Positions 1 to 13,179 of a stretch of DNA of 64,000 nt are shown piece after piece. Source of the stretch: Epiperipatus broadwayi (Eukaryota > Onychophora > Udeonychophora > Euonychophora > Peripatidae); assembly GCA_028023455.1 (NCBI GenBank), contig JAQFVV010006220.1, positions 8,849,852-8,913,851 on the forward strand. The letters are read 5' to 3'. How positions within the stretch are numbered: position 1 is the stretch's first letter; each line of letters begins with the position of its first letter. The notes under the pieces were generated by a model. It was not told the DNA's origin. It did no database searches and saw only the letters and a list, made by a program, of their open reading frames with translations. The position numbers were made by a program, and so were the translations under genes.

Positions 1-1500
1 AAAGCATTACTTGATCTAAAAGAGATCTAATATTAATTTTTTTTTTCATTTATAGCATGGTGTCTATTGACACATATATACATTCTTAAATTTTATGATT
101 TATGTGTGAATATTGGTATGAAAGATTGCATATTTAATAATTATTGCTTTATCTGATTTTAAACTTATATTTAGTAGATGTCTTTTAAAAGAAAGTCCAG
201 CTAGAGATTTTAGAGATTGGAGCAAAGTTAAAGTGCATTATACTAGACAGGAAATTTTCAATTTATGATAATTAATAAAATTTAATTTTTTAAAAATATG
301 ATCAGTTTTATGATGTTAATAAATTTATATTTAATTATCAATAAGCACATCATTTGATTCTTTTTTATGATTTATTGATTTACCTATTTATTGAATCACA
401 TATTTATTGAAATATAAATACTTATTGAATTACATATTTGTGGCCTTATAGCTATATTTATCTATTTAATAATTTATTCATTTATTTCTTTAATTGCTTT
501 ATGAAAAGTAAGTTTTCTAATAGTATGCTTACATAATAGTTATTATAGTTTAATATACATCATATTTATTTATCATTAAAAGAGAATTAATAGTTTTTGA
601 TGATGCAGACCATCATTATTCCAAAATAAGAAAAACAGATTTTTTTGGCACTATATAAATGCATGAATCTATAGTAATTCAAGTAAATATTAGTTTTACT
701 TATGGGCTAATACTATAACAAAGTCATGTATTTATGTATTTGTATTGAGTTATTAAAAGATTAGTTGAGATGACTTATAGAGATATACATTACGGAGAAT
801 ATTTTGTTACTTATGACTTCTTATATCGCCTCATCATTACAGTAAATAATTAATATTTGAGTAGAGTATTCTTTAAGAAATATTCACACATATAAGTTAT
901 AGTGTATTTATTTAATAGTGGCACTGCTTAGTCTCAAATAAAACTTATAGATACAGATACAAGTGCACACATTTAAGTTTGACCTTATTATTTTATCATT
1001 CTTCATTACTTTTGGATGCTCAATGATAGAATATGCAGTTATTTAAATAATGACAATTATCAGAATTTACAATTTATAAGTACTTCTATTTTATAAATAT
1101 TTTAAAACTTTTTTTTACTATGATCCATTATAATATATAGAGTAAGAGAATGGTTAACATATCCATCTGGTGATTTGGTGCTCAAAATTGGATAAAACAT
1201 GTACATATTCTTCTTTGGTTCTAGACAAACTTATGACTTTTTTAAGTAATCAGTAGCTGAGTGTCTTTCTATTCTTTACCATAAGTAAATAATGAAAGAA
1301 ACCAATAAGCCATCAATTATTATCTGCTAAGTAATATTCCATTGTTTCTTTAAAAAGAATTTTTGTACACAACTTTGCACTATAGTTGGATGTTTTGGAC
1401 TACGAATTTATGTGCTATTGCTATTATCATATTTCAAAATTTTTTTATATAAAAATATATAACAAAATTAGTTAATTAAGCCTCACACAAGCATGTAAAC
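1..1500. other. AT-rich sequence, nothing identified
   Basis: No open frame, repeat pair or RNA-like structure could be supported here. Short runs of T and A and a TTATTGAAT-like motif recurring near 370-430 are the only visible structure. Confidence 0.5.
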
Positions 1501-1518
1501 AAATACATATCACTCATA

Positions 1519-1766
1519 TTAATGCATAGATAAAATCAATAACCATTTGCTATCGCTATGCAGAATTTCATCCAGAATAGGAACCTCATCAGGTGGTTTT
1601 GAAAATTTAACATCAATTACCTCAGTATACCAATGTAATGGCATGCATTTTTAATTAAAATTATTAAAAATCATCATTTGGTGATGAAAAAAGGACTGAT
1701 ATTAGTTTTCAGAATGCCAAGACCAATACCGACAGTTACAAAATGTTTGTTGATTTTCTCTATGCT
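1519..1766 (-). pseudogene. Two short protein-like segments in different frames, unidentified
   Basis: Seen on the minus strand: positions 1766-1674 read SIEKINKHFVTVGIGLGILK and on to a stop after FFITK. Then, 29 nt further and in another frame, positions 1644-1519 read MPLHWYTEVIDVKFSKPPDE followed by VPILDEILHSDSKW and a stop. Both segments are richer in G+C than their surroundings and have coding-like residue composition. The frame change and lack of convincing splice sites suggest one broken coding region rather than two exons. No family is recognised. It may be a decayed transposon or retrocopied gene. Confidence 0.25.
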
Positions 1767-1799
1767 CTGATACAAATGATAAACTATTTCTTCTAATTA

Positions 1800-4700
1800 A
1801 ATTTGTTACATATATTTAAGGCTTTCTTGGAACATTCCTTGGATATATTTTTGATATCTAAATATGTGTTTTATAATTACATATACATAAATGTTATATT
1901 ACATGTGTGAATAATGGTTTCAAAAAGAATTTTGCTGTTAATTGAAAGAAGATCTCTTGATTCCTTTTTGATACTTTAAATGTTCACTTTGTATATTCTT
2001 TTATTGCAGCTGTTATTATGTGATTATTTAGATCATGAACAAACATAAATGAGATTCTCACCAATATGCATCACTATCTGATTAAGTTTTCTGACTTTTG
2101 ACCTATATATTTAAAACCAAGAGATGCCAAAAAAAATTTTCTCAATAGCATGATAGTTTTTAATTAAAATTTCAGTTGGAATTTTTTGAAGGTAAGATGA
2201 ATTTGTGAATATTTGTATAAAAGATTATCCAATTTTTCATTTACAATCATGGTAGATAAAAAATGTGAGCCTCTTTTTCAGTGACTGTAAAGTCACAAGA
2301 CAAGGAAGCATTTGGCAATGAAAGGCAGAGAGAATCCCCTTATTGCAAACTTAAACTATAATTTACTGATGGTTTTTTATTTAGTTTTTTACAATAGTGG
2401 ATCATTTTAACAAAGGATTTGCATGCATTAAAAAAATAATTATCCAATTTATTAATTTGGACATTGTCAGACCTTGTGAAAAGATAATTGATTTGAAAAA
2501 TATAAATCTGCTTTGCAGTAAAAGTATGAATATTGGAACGCAAATGGAATGAGATTTCTAAAAAAAAAAAAAAAAAAAGGGGGGGGGGGGAGAAATAATA
2601 ACATTGAAGAGATTAATAGTATAATAGATAAAATAATAAGATTAGTTAGTTATTCCGCTTAATAGAAGATATTAAGTGTGGAAATTTTGAGATTATAACA
2701 CTGAACAAATTCTCATTTTGAAAAAGAAAAAAAAAATATTTAGAGATATAGAATGCTTTGAATCAGACTAAACATTTTAAAATCACTGTAAAAGATTTTA
2801 ATGGTAGTGCTATGAAAATTTGAATATTGAAGCACAAATTGAGAAAAATATATTGTAAAAATTTATGAAGAAACAAAATCTGCAAATCTTTTTTTTGAAA
2901 AAAATCTAAGGTGAAAATGGACATTGTAACATTCAAATTAAGATAAATCAGAATTGGATTACATTTTGACTAACATAAAATATATAGTTTAATATTGTAA
3001 TATATACTTAATAAATTCAACACAGAAAGTGATCAAAAATTTGTGAAATGTAAAATACATATTAATACAAAGCTAGAAAAACAAAAATTATTAAAAAAAA
3101 TAAACAATACAAACAATTAATATCTTTAATCTCTATAAATATTTCAATGAATTTATTCTAGAAGTTGTAAATTATTTTAAAACAGTGACAGATATTGCTA
3201 ATATATTGCAAATTGCTTAGATATAAACAAATTAAATAAAAATAATTGATACTCTATTAATATCATCTATACAGATGGTCAGTACAAAAAGTAGCAATTC
3301 AACTATGAATTTTCAGTTGAAACAAGATAATATATACAAAAAAGAAGAAATATTAAAATAATGAAATTTGATATAGAATTTTGTAAAATGGTATTTAAAA
3401 AAGTTAATGATGATGTAACAAAATATAATTGCAAACTAACTAAGAAAGGTCTAGAAAGAATTAAAATTCTTAAAAGTATAATTCAACATTTTGGTATTAA
3501 TAATGAAATGGGTGGAAGAATTATACAAAAAACTATATAATAATAAACAACAAGAAATTAAAGTAGCCCCTAATTCTAACATTTTCTGAACTGCTAAGTA
3601 TTTTAACATTGGTAAGGATAGATGGCAGATTGATTCCATAACTAAACTTAACAACAATTTTAAGAAAGTTTTTTCATGTTAAAATGTGAAGCCTCAGAGT
3701 TTCACAAAATGTTGCAATAATTATTAATGAAAGCAAAAAAAAAAAGTCTAAAGATAAATACTAAATGCCCAATAAGTTTTCACAGAAGAAGAAAATAAAA
3801 AGTTCACAACTAGAAATAATTTGGTCATATATCATCACAGATAAAAATATAATCATAGTATTAAATTTGGATAAAGTGATTTTGGTAAAATAATATTAAA
3901 ACAAAATATGCATATTTATTTGAAAACAAAGGTTTCTTTTTATAGATGTACCACATTATTTTTTATATATAAATTTGAAACTTTGACATTTAAATAGAAG
4001 AGCAGTACAAATATTTCAGACCACACAATGATATATGTGATAAGTGGAAGTAACAGAAGAGATTAAGGGACATATATGGACAACAGAATAAGTTCATCAT
4101 ACTGATATCATTGAAATTTTTTAATGGATTAGACAGGTTGCTAGCAACGACACAATATATAGACAATTAAAGTCTTAAACTGGATCCTGAGAGTTTGTAT
4201 AAATCCTAAAAAGAGACTATGGGTGAGATAAATGAATGGGTTATGAAATTTACTTGAATAATTGGAAAAGAAAAGCTATTTTTCACAAACTGAATTAAAT
4301 TCAGAGATTTGTCCTGTAGTCAATTAGTAATGGTTGAAAATAATTATGATGATATGATGTATATATAATTAAAAGATAAAGCTTTTAATTAAAACAGATT
4401 CACTTATTATTGCTTTTTTACAACCATAGACTAAAATATATATCAAATATTAGCCAAAAATAATATCTGATGTGGGAATATAAATTCTAATCAGTTGATT
4501 TTTACATTTTTAACATAAAAACATATTATGTACAAATGTAATAAAATATAGCATTAATGAAAGTGCAACTGTAACAAAAACAGTATCTGTTGTATCAATA
4601 ATCATCATAACAATAGCAATGGCAATTATATTGCAACTATTTATCACAGTTTTCTCTTCATATTTTAAATAGAATGTTTTGATATATCTTCATAAATTCA

Positions 4701-5900
4701 ATGTATTAACAAATTATCAACATTTTTATTTTTTTTCTTCCATCATTTTATTGTTTACCAGTTTTCTTTAAAACTTTCCTCCTCTTTAATTATTTAAAAT
4801 GGAAAAAAAAGTCCCAAAGAAGATTGTTATATAGTCAGAAAATAAAAAAAGTATTGATTTAACTGGTAGAACATTGAGTTTATAGAACAATCATAATTAT
4901 ACTAAAGGTAAAAAGCAATAATGAATATTTAATAATCTTAATAGTAAATACAAAGTAATAAATAATTATAATAATAACAGTAGCATAAAAATAGTAATAG
5001 TTCAAGTGCTACATTTTATTGATATTAGTCAAAGAAGTAGGATATGTTTTAATGATCTAAAAACTTTATTAAAGCTTATGATATAGCTCTATATATTGAA
5101 ATATTAAAATAAACTCAATTGGTGGATAGTTTAAATCGAAACTTAGCATGCAAACTTATAGATGAACAGTCCACTTGGAAGCCATCATCAATTCTAGCCT
5201 TATCATCAATTATATTATGCATAAATGCATTAAAAAACAGAATTAGTAAAATTATTTACTTAATCCTAATATTATACATTGTGAGTAATAGCAATAAATA
5301 ACAAATAAATATTTTATTACAGTTACTTAGTCCAGCTAAGCTGAGTAGTACAAAAATGCATTCAGGAATGCCCAGTGTAGAATAATTCAGAACTTAATAA
5401 TTAACATCTTATTGCAGTTGGCAATGACTACCATTACAAATGAAAAGTGATCTTCACTGCCAACGAGAAGCTACTGTTAGGACTGAGATCAATTTAACTA
5501 GATAATCCACACCTAAGGAGAAAATTGCCTGTTACTATCTAGTCAGTGATTGAACAACTTTAGGTAATAAAAATTTATTCATATTTATACTTTTTATTGG
5601 TAAATTATTTTAATTACTTTGTTTTATAGAATTCATTTCCAGATAATCTGACTGAGTTGTTTTTTACTGAGTTTATTAAATGTAAAGTGAAACAATCAGA
5701 AAAAAAATCAGATATGTGTTTTTATTATCAATAGGTATAGTACAAAAAGTATAACCATTGACTCATCACTAGTAAATGCTGAATTATATTCTATGTTTCT
5801 GAAATCAGCACATTTATATTCATCTGACCAATTTAAATTAATCTGAGTTGTTTATTTTCTATCTTATAAAAGCTAATATTCATTTTCTGATGAGTAGGCT
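1800..5900. other. AT-rich non-coding stretch with homopolymers
   Basis: Mostly A/T-rich DNA with short open frames of random character. A run of 18 A followed directly by 12 G lies at 2561-2590. Positions 3280-3700 and 5300-5570 are slightly less AT-rich and may be old repeats, but no domain could be read in either strand. Confidence 0.45.
2561..2590. repeat. Adjacent A18-G12 homopolymer tract
   Basis: Eighteen A directly followed by twelve G on the plus strand. Such junctions can arise from a retroposon poly(A) end or slippage, and are also prone to assembly error. No retroposon body is recognisable immediately upstream. Confidence 0.8.
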
Positions 5901-5914
5901 ATGGCATAAAACAA

Positions 5915-5992
5915 AATTCCAAGATTCAACAGGCCTAGAATTAATTCTAGCTTTGGAGTAGATTATGCAGATATGCTAATCACTACAGCATA
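5915..5992 (-). repeat. Degenerate tRNA-derived SINE head
   Basis: On the minus strand a box-A-like GTAGTGATTAGCATATCTGC is followed at tRNA spacing by an anticodon-arm-like segment and a box-B-like AGAATTAATTCTAG. The layout matches internal RNA polymerase III promoters of tRNA-derived SINEs. Box B has lost the canonical GGTTCGA core, so the copy is old. Ends and target duplications are not clear. Confidence 0.4.
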
Positions 5993-6231
5993 AGTTCATT
6001 GGAGTAACATCTAGTTATGAAGAAATAATAAGTGTAAATAATAGTAAGTTAATTGTTGAAAAAAATTATATAAAAATGAGAAGTTTTTTAAAAAAATTAA
6101 AAGTAGTTATAAGATAATAAAATATTAAAAAGCTAAAGCAAAAAAAAAGATTTTGGTTAGTAGTGAGTTGATTGATAAATAATCAAATGGTTTATTAATC
6201 AGAAGTTTACATGAATAGTAGAAGTGGCAGA

Positions 6232-6297
6232 ATGAATCCATAATCCATGGGTTTTAAGTTACAGAATCTGCCGCTTTACTATTACACTAAACCAATC
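6232..6297 (-). repeat. Possible second tRNA-like SINE relic
   Basis: Minus strand TGGTTTAGTGTAATAG resembles a tRNA box A. About 35 nt later GGATTATGGATTC could be a decayed box B. The ends GGCAGA and TCTGCC form a short inverted pair. Weak: neither a clear cloverleaf nor target duplications can be drawn. Confidence 0.25.
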
Positions 6298-6655
6298 AAA
6301 ACTATTGAAATGATGAGATGTTCAATAAAATGGTAGGATAAAAATATGTAAAAATTGTTTAAAATGCATAATTATATATAAAAGGCTTAATAATTATTTA
6401 AGATATGAAACATAAAGTTAAGAGAGTGGGGTTAGAAAGAAAATATAAAAAGATATGGGAATTACAAACAAAAATAGACTTGATTTTATATAAAGTAGAA
6501 TAAAACATTTTATATGAGAAAAGAAAGTTAATGCAATAAATAATTGCGAAGTGTATGTAAAGACGTTTTCAGCTTAAATTAAAAAAGAAAAGCAGGTAAA
6601 TATAAGTTGTGCAACAATGACGAAAGAAATTGTAAAATATTTTGACATAGAAAAC

Positions 6656-6709
6656 AAAATGTAAGGGGTTGATGATATTTTAGTTGAATTATTAAAGAGA
6701 AAGGTTTGA
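6656..6709 (+). pseudogene. Short LINE reverse-transcriptase linker relic
   Basis: One plus-strand frame reads GVDDILVELLKRKV after a stop. This matches the GxDxIPxELLK stretch that precedes the reverse-transcriptase fingers in many APE-type LINEs. The purine-rich sequence from about 6.5 to 7.5 kb may be the rest of the element, but no further RT motif could be read in it. Confidence 0.3.
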
Positions 6710-7800
6710 AAGGACTTGTTTGTTATCCAAAACAATTTCATTTCAATAGTTATGAGAATTTTTGAACAATTAATTTAATTTTATATAGTTAAGTTGATGT
6801 TTTTGAACAGGCATTTTTGTTGAAAAGAAACATTTAGATTAGAAGAAAAAATATTTATTAAGAAATTTATATACAATTAATTTATATAAAATTAAATGGT
6901 ACTATTGCAGATATATATAGGTAGTAGTAAAAGACATGCGTTTCTTATCACTTGTTTATTATCTAATACTTACTTCAATGAGTTGCTAAAAATGCTGATT
7001 CATTTAAGATTAAACTGGCATTAGAGATGGGAGTTAAAATTCTAATGGCAAAACAAACTTTATGGGGGATTGGAGATTATTCTATGGACATTAAAATTAG
7101 ATTTAACAAATGTAATTGTTAAACGTTTTTCAGAAAGTTTCTTTATATAAAGCTGATCCACAAACAATTATGAAACGTTAGAAGAAAAGATTGAAGTCTT
7201 TAAAGATATAGACAAGTCAGAAAAAATGAAGAAGATCAACCATGTAAAAAAAAAATTTTAAAAGTGAAAAAGATTATTTACTAAAAAAATTGGGAAGAAG
7301 AAGTGAAAATGATTATGCACCAAATGTCACAGCATGTTGGAAAGATCTGCAAAGTTTTTGCGAAAAAAAGTAAGAAATGATAACATATAATTAAAAATCA
7401 CAAAAAGAAAAAAGATATGTTTGAAGAGCAGAGAAATATCCAGAAGGTTCAAGATCATGGTCTTGATTAATGTGTCAGACCTAACTGTTGTTAGATAGCT
7501 AGATTTGAAAAGATGATCTGGAAAGATATGTTTAAATTTGATTAATAATGATGATTATTTGTAATTATTAAAAACTTATTGTTCTGAAGTAGATTATATT
7601 TTTAATGTTTTATTAAAATAACATCCTTAATTTGCATTATTATTAACAGAAAAAAGTTTATTTAGATTAAATTATATTATTGTACTACAAAACCATCAAG
7701 AACATTTGAAATTAAAAAAATAAATAAAATAAGCTTTATTATTAATAATAAAAACAATCCATAGATAATTTCAGAAATTATTCCACCAATCAATACTCAC

Positions 7801-7899
7801 CCCTCCTATTATAGTAGAATCTGCTTTTTTAGTAATCAGCAGTTTCATAACATCATCTTTGGCATAGGCAGCAGCAATATGCATAACTGTTCGCCCATC
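7801..7899 (-). CDS. Single ankyrin-repeat exon, possibly of a TRPN/NOMPC-like channel
   Basis: Seen: 33 in-frame codons on the minus strand, preceded by a pyrimidine-rich acceptor ending tttattgcag and followed by a donor gtgagt. The peptide begins DGRTVMHIAAAYAKDDVMKL and ends KADSTIIGG. This is a full 33-residue ankyrin repeat: the usual TPLH motif reads TVMH, followed by IAAAY, a second helix around VMKLLI, and a loop. Length is a multiple of three and the exon is phase 0 on both sides, so it is a repeat-sized module. Ankyrin repeats are protein-binding solenoids found in many proteins. From memory, DGRT followed by H(I/L)AA, a DDV/EDV helix, KLL.TKK and a closing GG resembles an N-terminal repeat of NOMPC, the mechanotransduction channel whose ankyrin stack tethers it to microtubules. 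That identity is inference. No neighbouring ankyrin exon was found, so the flanking introns must be long or the exon is an isolated relic. The intact frame and splice sites argue for a live exon. Confidence 0.75.
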
Positions 7900-8295
7900 C
7901 TGCAATAAACAAAATTCTAAATTGTAGTACAATATTATGTTTAAACCTAGATAGATAACATGAAAAATACATATAGTCATGCAATACAAATAAAAATACA
8001 AATTTATTTACATAAATAGGTACTTTACAAATTTTACAAAAATGCACAAGTATCTTAGGAAATATATTGTAACCAGTTGGATTATATAGTATACATATAA
8101 TAATATGATGTACATGCATATATATATATATAATGTAAAGGAAAAGTAGAAATAAACACAGACATAAATTTTGTAGATATTTTTCTATATTTCCTAAAAT
8201 AAAATAATAATAAGTAAAGGGTTAAATAACTGGGTTTAAAATAAAATTTCATTATGAAATTAATATTTTAAAATGGTCTGAATCAATATAAATAT

Positions 8296-8427
8296 TGTTG
8301 TTGTTGTAGTAGTAGTAGTAGTAATAGTAGGAGTAGTAGTAGTAGTAGGAATAGTAGTAGTAGTAGTAGTAGTAGGTGTAGTAGTAGTAAATGTAGTAGT
8401 ACTAGGAGTAGTAGTAGTAGTAGTATG
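8296..8427 (+). repeat. Imperfect (AGT)n microsatellite
   Basis: About 130 bp of trinucleotide repeat, starting as GTT units and switching to AGT/TAG units with interruptions (AAT, GGA, GTG, AAA, ACT). The interruptions indicate an old, partly stabilised array. It lies about 400 bp upstream of the ankyrin exon in that exon's orientation, so it is probably intronic if that gene is live. Confidence 0.9.
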
Positions 8428-8529
8428 AAATGTAAAAACACCATACTTGTTTTTGATTTTTTTTTTTTATTAATTAAAACATGTATATAGATTCCAAGGG
8501 ATTAGAGAGATAAAAATAAAACTCTGTTT

Positions 8530-9170
8530 TCAATCAAGTAGTTGTTATCACCTCAGGTGATTTTATAAAAAGACTGATAAAAAAATATCAGTTTTGTTGG
8601 CAGTTTTGTAAGAGTTAACCAGAAGAGTCTGGTTTTCACATTTTAAGCAGTAGCCAACCAGGCCAACTGCAATGTTTGGCTTTAATAGTTTTGAAAAGTG
8701 GTTAGCAGAAGAGTTAGCTGCAAAGTTGGCTAAAATATTTTGTGAAGAGTTGGTAACTGCAGCACAGAATGGCAACAGTAAAGCTAGCTGCAGAGAGGGC
8801 TTGCAGAATGGCTACCATGAACTGATGTAGCTGAAAGCAGGACAATAGTTCCAGGAGCTGCTACTATTTTCCTTCCCAGGAGTTTTGATTTACTTGAAGC
8901 TGGGTCACTTCTGAATCAATAGCCTGAACAAATGAAGACAAAATAGCTTGCTGACCTGAAGTTTGCCATTCTAAATCTAGGGGACCAACTGCTGAAGGGA
9001 GAAAGCCAACCATACCTGAATTACATACTTTTACCTGATGATGACATTTATCTGGATTGACAAAAAACCAGTTTTCAAAAGAGCAACACCAGCTGAATAA
9101 AGAAGTAGTTATACCTATGCTGCTGTGTTTATATGCAGAGAAGCACAGATAAATGTATATACAGTGAATT
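8530..9170. repeat. GC-richer island of internally repetitive sequence, unclassified
   Basis: This stretch stands out from its AT-rich flanks. On the plus strand it is built of recurring AGTTGGC, GAGTTAGC and GTTAGCAGAAGAG-like words between about 8600 and 8800, then unique sequence to about 9150. Open frames in it are short and change frame. It looks like part of a dispersed repeat or a decayed transposon; no domain is recognised. Confidence 0.4.
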
Positions 9171-9899
9171 GTATTTTTTTAATATTCCTTATAAAGGACG
9201 TTTTAACTTGGTAACTTAAAGTAAAATTTGATGAGTCAAATATTTAAAAGAGAGACGATTTGCTATATATATATATTTTGCAAAGAAATAATTTTTATAT
9301 TCATTAAAAAAAGAATATATAATTTAAATGCAAGCATAATTTTGTTTGAATTAAAATCGAAAAAGCAAATCTTTTAAATTGGTCTAAAAACGCTGATAAT
9401 TAATCAAGTACTTGTTAAAAATCGACTATATTTTTTTTTAAGAAAAAAAAAAGAGAACTTATAAACTGAAACTAATTTTAAATTATATCTATATTTTGTT
9501 TATACACATGTATATGTATGAAACTTATGCATATTTCCAAAGAAATTAATTATCAAAATATATTATTGCTGTTAAGTTAAAATATGATATAAATATTAGC
9601 ATGTGCACATACGCACACACATATATCTAAATTTTAATCACTTTTTGTTATTATTGAATATCAATTGAAATAGATTAATTGTATAATAGAAATTGCGTGT
9701 CTGTGCACACATATATGTAAATTAATGTAACAATTTGAATTTTGAATGGTAAAAATTGTAAATCAATGTAATAACTTTAGTTGTGTATATAATTTTGTAT
9801 ATTATTCAAAATCAGAAACCTGATTCTACAGATCTTAATATTTATTTATTTTTGTTAGTAATAAACTTGTATTTAATTGTTAAAAATTGTTTCCATCAT

Positions 9900-9965
9900 C
9901 TATTGGTCTCATACAGTAATAGAGCTTATGTTCTCTGAGCTAGATTTGAGCATGGGATGAATATA
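9900..9965 (+). repeat. Possible tRNA-like SINE fragment
   Basis: Plus-strand TACAGTAATAGAGCTTATG could be a decayed box A and AGATTTGAGCATGGG a decayed box B at about the right spacing. The surrounding 10.0-10.3 kb is less AT-rich than average, consistent with a SINE body. Weak evidence. Confidence 0.2.
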
Positions 9966-10300
9966 TAAATGGGGATGTAAATATTAGTGCTTTTGGGGCA
10001 TCCAGCGATGGTTGGCACATAAGATTATAATCTTTAAAGCCCATGCACTACCTTTTATTTTAGTTTAGTCTTATTAAAAGTTAAGTTTATAGTTGGCAAG
10101 TACATTAATGGTACTTAAGTGGCCTGAGCATTGATGATGATCAGCATGTTTTAAATGTCCCAACATTGTTGTTTCAATTTCTGATTATTGTGTATTCTAA
10201 TGGATTAGCACTTAAGATGGTGCATCCAAGTTATGTTTAAATAATTGCCCAAACTGGCAAAAGTTTAATAGTTAGCCTGGTCTACAGAAGACACATTTCC

Positions 10301-10377
10301 AATCCAGTCACAAGGTTGACTGTTGATTTATATTTTTTATTGTTCAAATCCAGCCACAAGATGGACTGTTGATTTTA
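10301..10377 (+). repeat. Two-copy direct repeat with 45-bp period
   Basis: The unit AATCCAGTCACAAGGTTGAC plus TGTTGATTTA is repeated 45 bp later as AATCCAGCCACAAGATGGAC plus TGTTGATTTTA. The copies differ at a few positions, so this is an old local duplication. Confidence 0.75.
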
Positions 10378-10379
10378 TT

Positions 10380-13170
10380 ATACTGATTTATTTTAATTGT
10401 TGATCATTCATGATGATGAATGGTTTATTTTGAGTATTACTTACTTTTATTATAATACTGGTTGATATATGATTGATGTATAGTCATTTCAGTTGCTCTT
10501 CTGATCTCTCAATGATCTCTATGAGATTTTCTAATCTCATGCTCTCTTTAATATCTTTCATTGCTTGTATTTTTTGTGATTATTAAACATTACTTTAATA
10601 ATTAATTTATATTTCATTATATTGTTGACTTGGGAGTGATGATGATATTCCATCACCCCAAGTTCACTCCTTTCTTCCACCACCCCATCCTGTTACAATA
10701 TATTAAATGAAATATAACAGACTCATCTATTTTCTGTGTTCTAAACTATTTCCAATTCAACATTATGTTTTTCTTCATTTACAACAGTATTTTCTCTATT
10801 CCAAAAAACTTTTATTTAAAATTTGAATAACCAATAGGCACTAGATTGGTAATAGGTTAAAGCATCTTGAGTTCAATAATTATTCATACTTATAAAGAGA
10901 GTAAATAGTAAAAGGTCTAATTATTTATGACAATGTTTTAGTAAAATATGTTTTGATGTTCAACAGTAACTCAAATGGAAAATGGCATATAGTGCAAGGA
11001 CTTCTTGCCTCCAGTTCTTAAAAAAATATTAAAAATAATATTAATATTTAAAATATATAAAGAGTGGAATTATAATTTTTTTGATTTATATCTTTTTTGT
11101 CATAGGTTTGGTTACTTACTACTAATTAATAACTGAGACTATATAAAATTTGTATCTTTAAAAATGGACACTGCTTATATATCATATCCTTATCTTGAAT
11201 AATTAAAAGCCCATGAGATGCCAAATAAAATATTTGTTTTAGCAAGTATCTTTACACAAATATGTATCAAATATCCTGCTAATGATAGCATAACCATCTA
11301 GAATTATCTTGCTTATTGTGATTTACTTTGTTTTCCTTAACAACAGGTTTAGAGAATGATATCATTTGCAAAGTAAAGGAAAACAGTCTTTAAGTAAGAT
11401 TTATTCCACTACAGAGAAATATATTATTAACAGATTCTCATAGAGGACAGGGAAGAAAAAAAACAGGATCTCCAATTAAAAAAATAGTGAAGAATTGAAG
11501 ACTTTACCATCACTGTTTACTCTCTATTAAAAATAGCTAAATATTTATTCACTGATCAATATTGAATAATTAACTAGGTTGGTTAAGTGCTAGTTACCTG
11601 CAAAAAATTGACAAGCAAGCACCTTTTATTTTACTGGTTGTCTATTAAGCCCAGTTGGAGAAGCCTCTCTTCCACAGTATATTGAACATATATTTGAAGA
11701 TGACATTCTATACAAGATATTGAAATCTGTGTTAATATATTACATTATCAATTCCTCTTTTTAATGCTAACATAAACTATTATATCTATGACTTTTGTAA
11801 TCAAAGATAAGTATCTCAAAGACATTTCAAATATGTAAAAGCTTAATTAATTTTTTATTAAATGATCTCAAGAGTTCAATGTTTTTTAACTCTATTTACA
11901 ATATTATAGGTCTGAGGTGTTATCTTAAATGGATAGAGTTTATTTACTGCAGACAAATGGTAAGTAATTAATGACATTATAAAGTCTATCTGGAGAAAAG
12001 CTGATATATTAATTTTACTCTGAATTACCAACAATGTTGACAAAAATATGCTTATAAATATCAGAGCTTTAAGAATAAATGGATTTATTCTAGTCTTGAT
12101 TCTTTGTTCAATATTTAGAGTGCTTTTAGTTCATAACTTGAAGGGGGGTGATTTACTCCCTTTGTTTTCATAAAATTACATATATATTATATGTTGATAC
12201 CAAAAACAGTTTATTTTGCAAAATATTGTGTCACTATTTTCTAACATTTTCAATAGCAAATGTTACTTTCTGAAAGACATCAGTACTTCTCCTCATTATA
12301 CTGCCTATTGTATTCTATTCTCTATTATATTCTCCCAAAAAAGCATTTAACTTAGTGCTACTTAGTATATTTTTAAATTGAATTTTTATGATGAGAAAAG
12401 TCTGTTTTTTTCCATGAAAACCATGCTTGAGTTTCCTCTACAATTCATTTTTAAAAAGAGTGTAAACATTCATTTGCCTCAGATGTCCAATCTTTGAAAG
12501 ATGTGCTCTTATAACAAAAGATTCAATATATTTAAAACTGCTCTTTCACCAAACACATTTTAAATACATTTATAAAAACATCTAAAAAAGATAAATCATT
12601 TATTAGCTAGAGATTATCATTAATCTATTTATCTAAAATGGATATTGTCAAATATGTGAGTCCAAGAAAGATAGCACTTGGCGATTAAATTGCAATATTT
12701 TAATTTTGATAAATACTGAACAAAGATTATCAAGGTATATGAGAGATTATGACTGGAACAATCTTGAATATCATTTACATTTTCAAGATGTTTTTATTCA
12801 TGTATTATTGGATTGAAAAAACAATAGGAATAGAATTGGATGTATGCTATTATGTGTTGTGTTTAATAAGAATTGATATATTAATCTTTAATTAAGTTTA
12901 TGTATGCACTAAAAATGATATGAAAATCCTAGCCTAATAAATGATTACTAATAATTATAATGTACTTCTTTTAAAGTGGGTGTTGATAAATGTGTGAGTA
13001 TGAGAAGATTGACAGTCATATATTAAGTTGTAGGTACACTATTTTCATATCTAGTGAAATACTTAATAGTATCACAAGTCAATATATTTTCAGATTCTTA
13101 CACATCTTATTTTTATATAATAAATTTACCAAAATAACCAGTTCTGCAATCAGTTAATTTAGCTGAAGTA
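10380..13170. other. Non-coding stretch, no element identified
   Basis: AT-rich sequence with a small hairpin near 10628-10665 (CTTGGG paired with CCCAAG). An acceptor-like site at 11.68 kb on the plus strand is followed by a short open frame (YIEHIFEDDILYKILKSV), but there is no donor or further support. The rest shows no domain or repeat I can name. Confidence 0.4.
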
Positions 13171-13179
13171 GGTATAATA

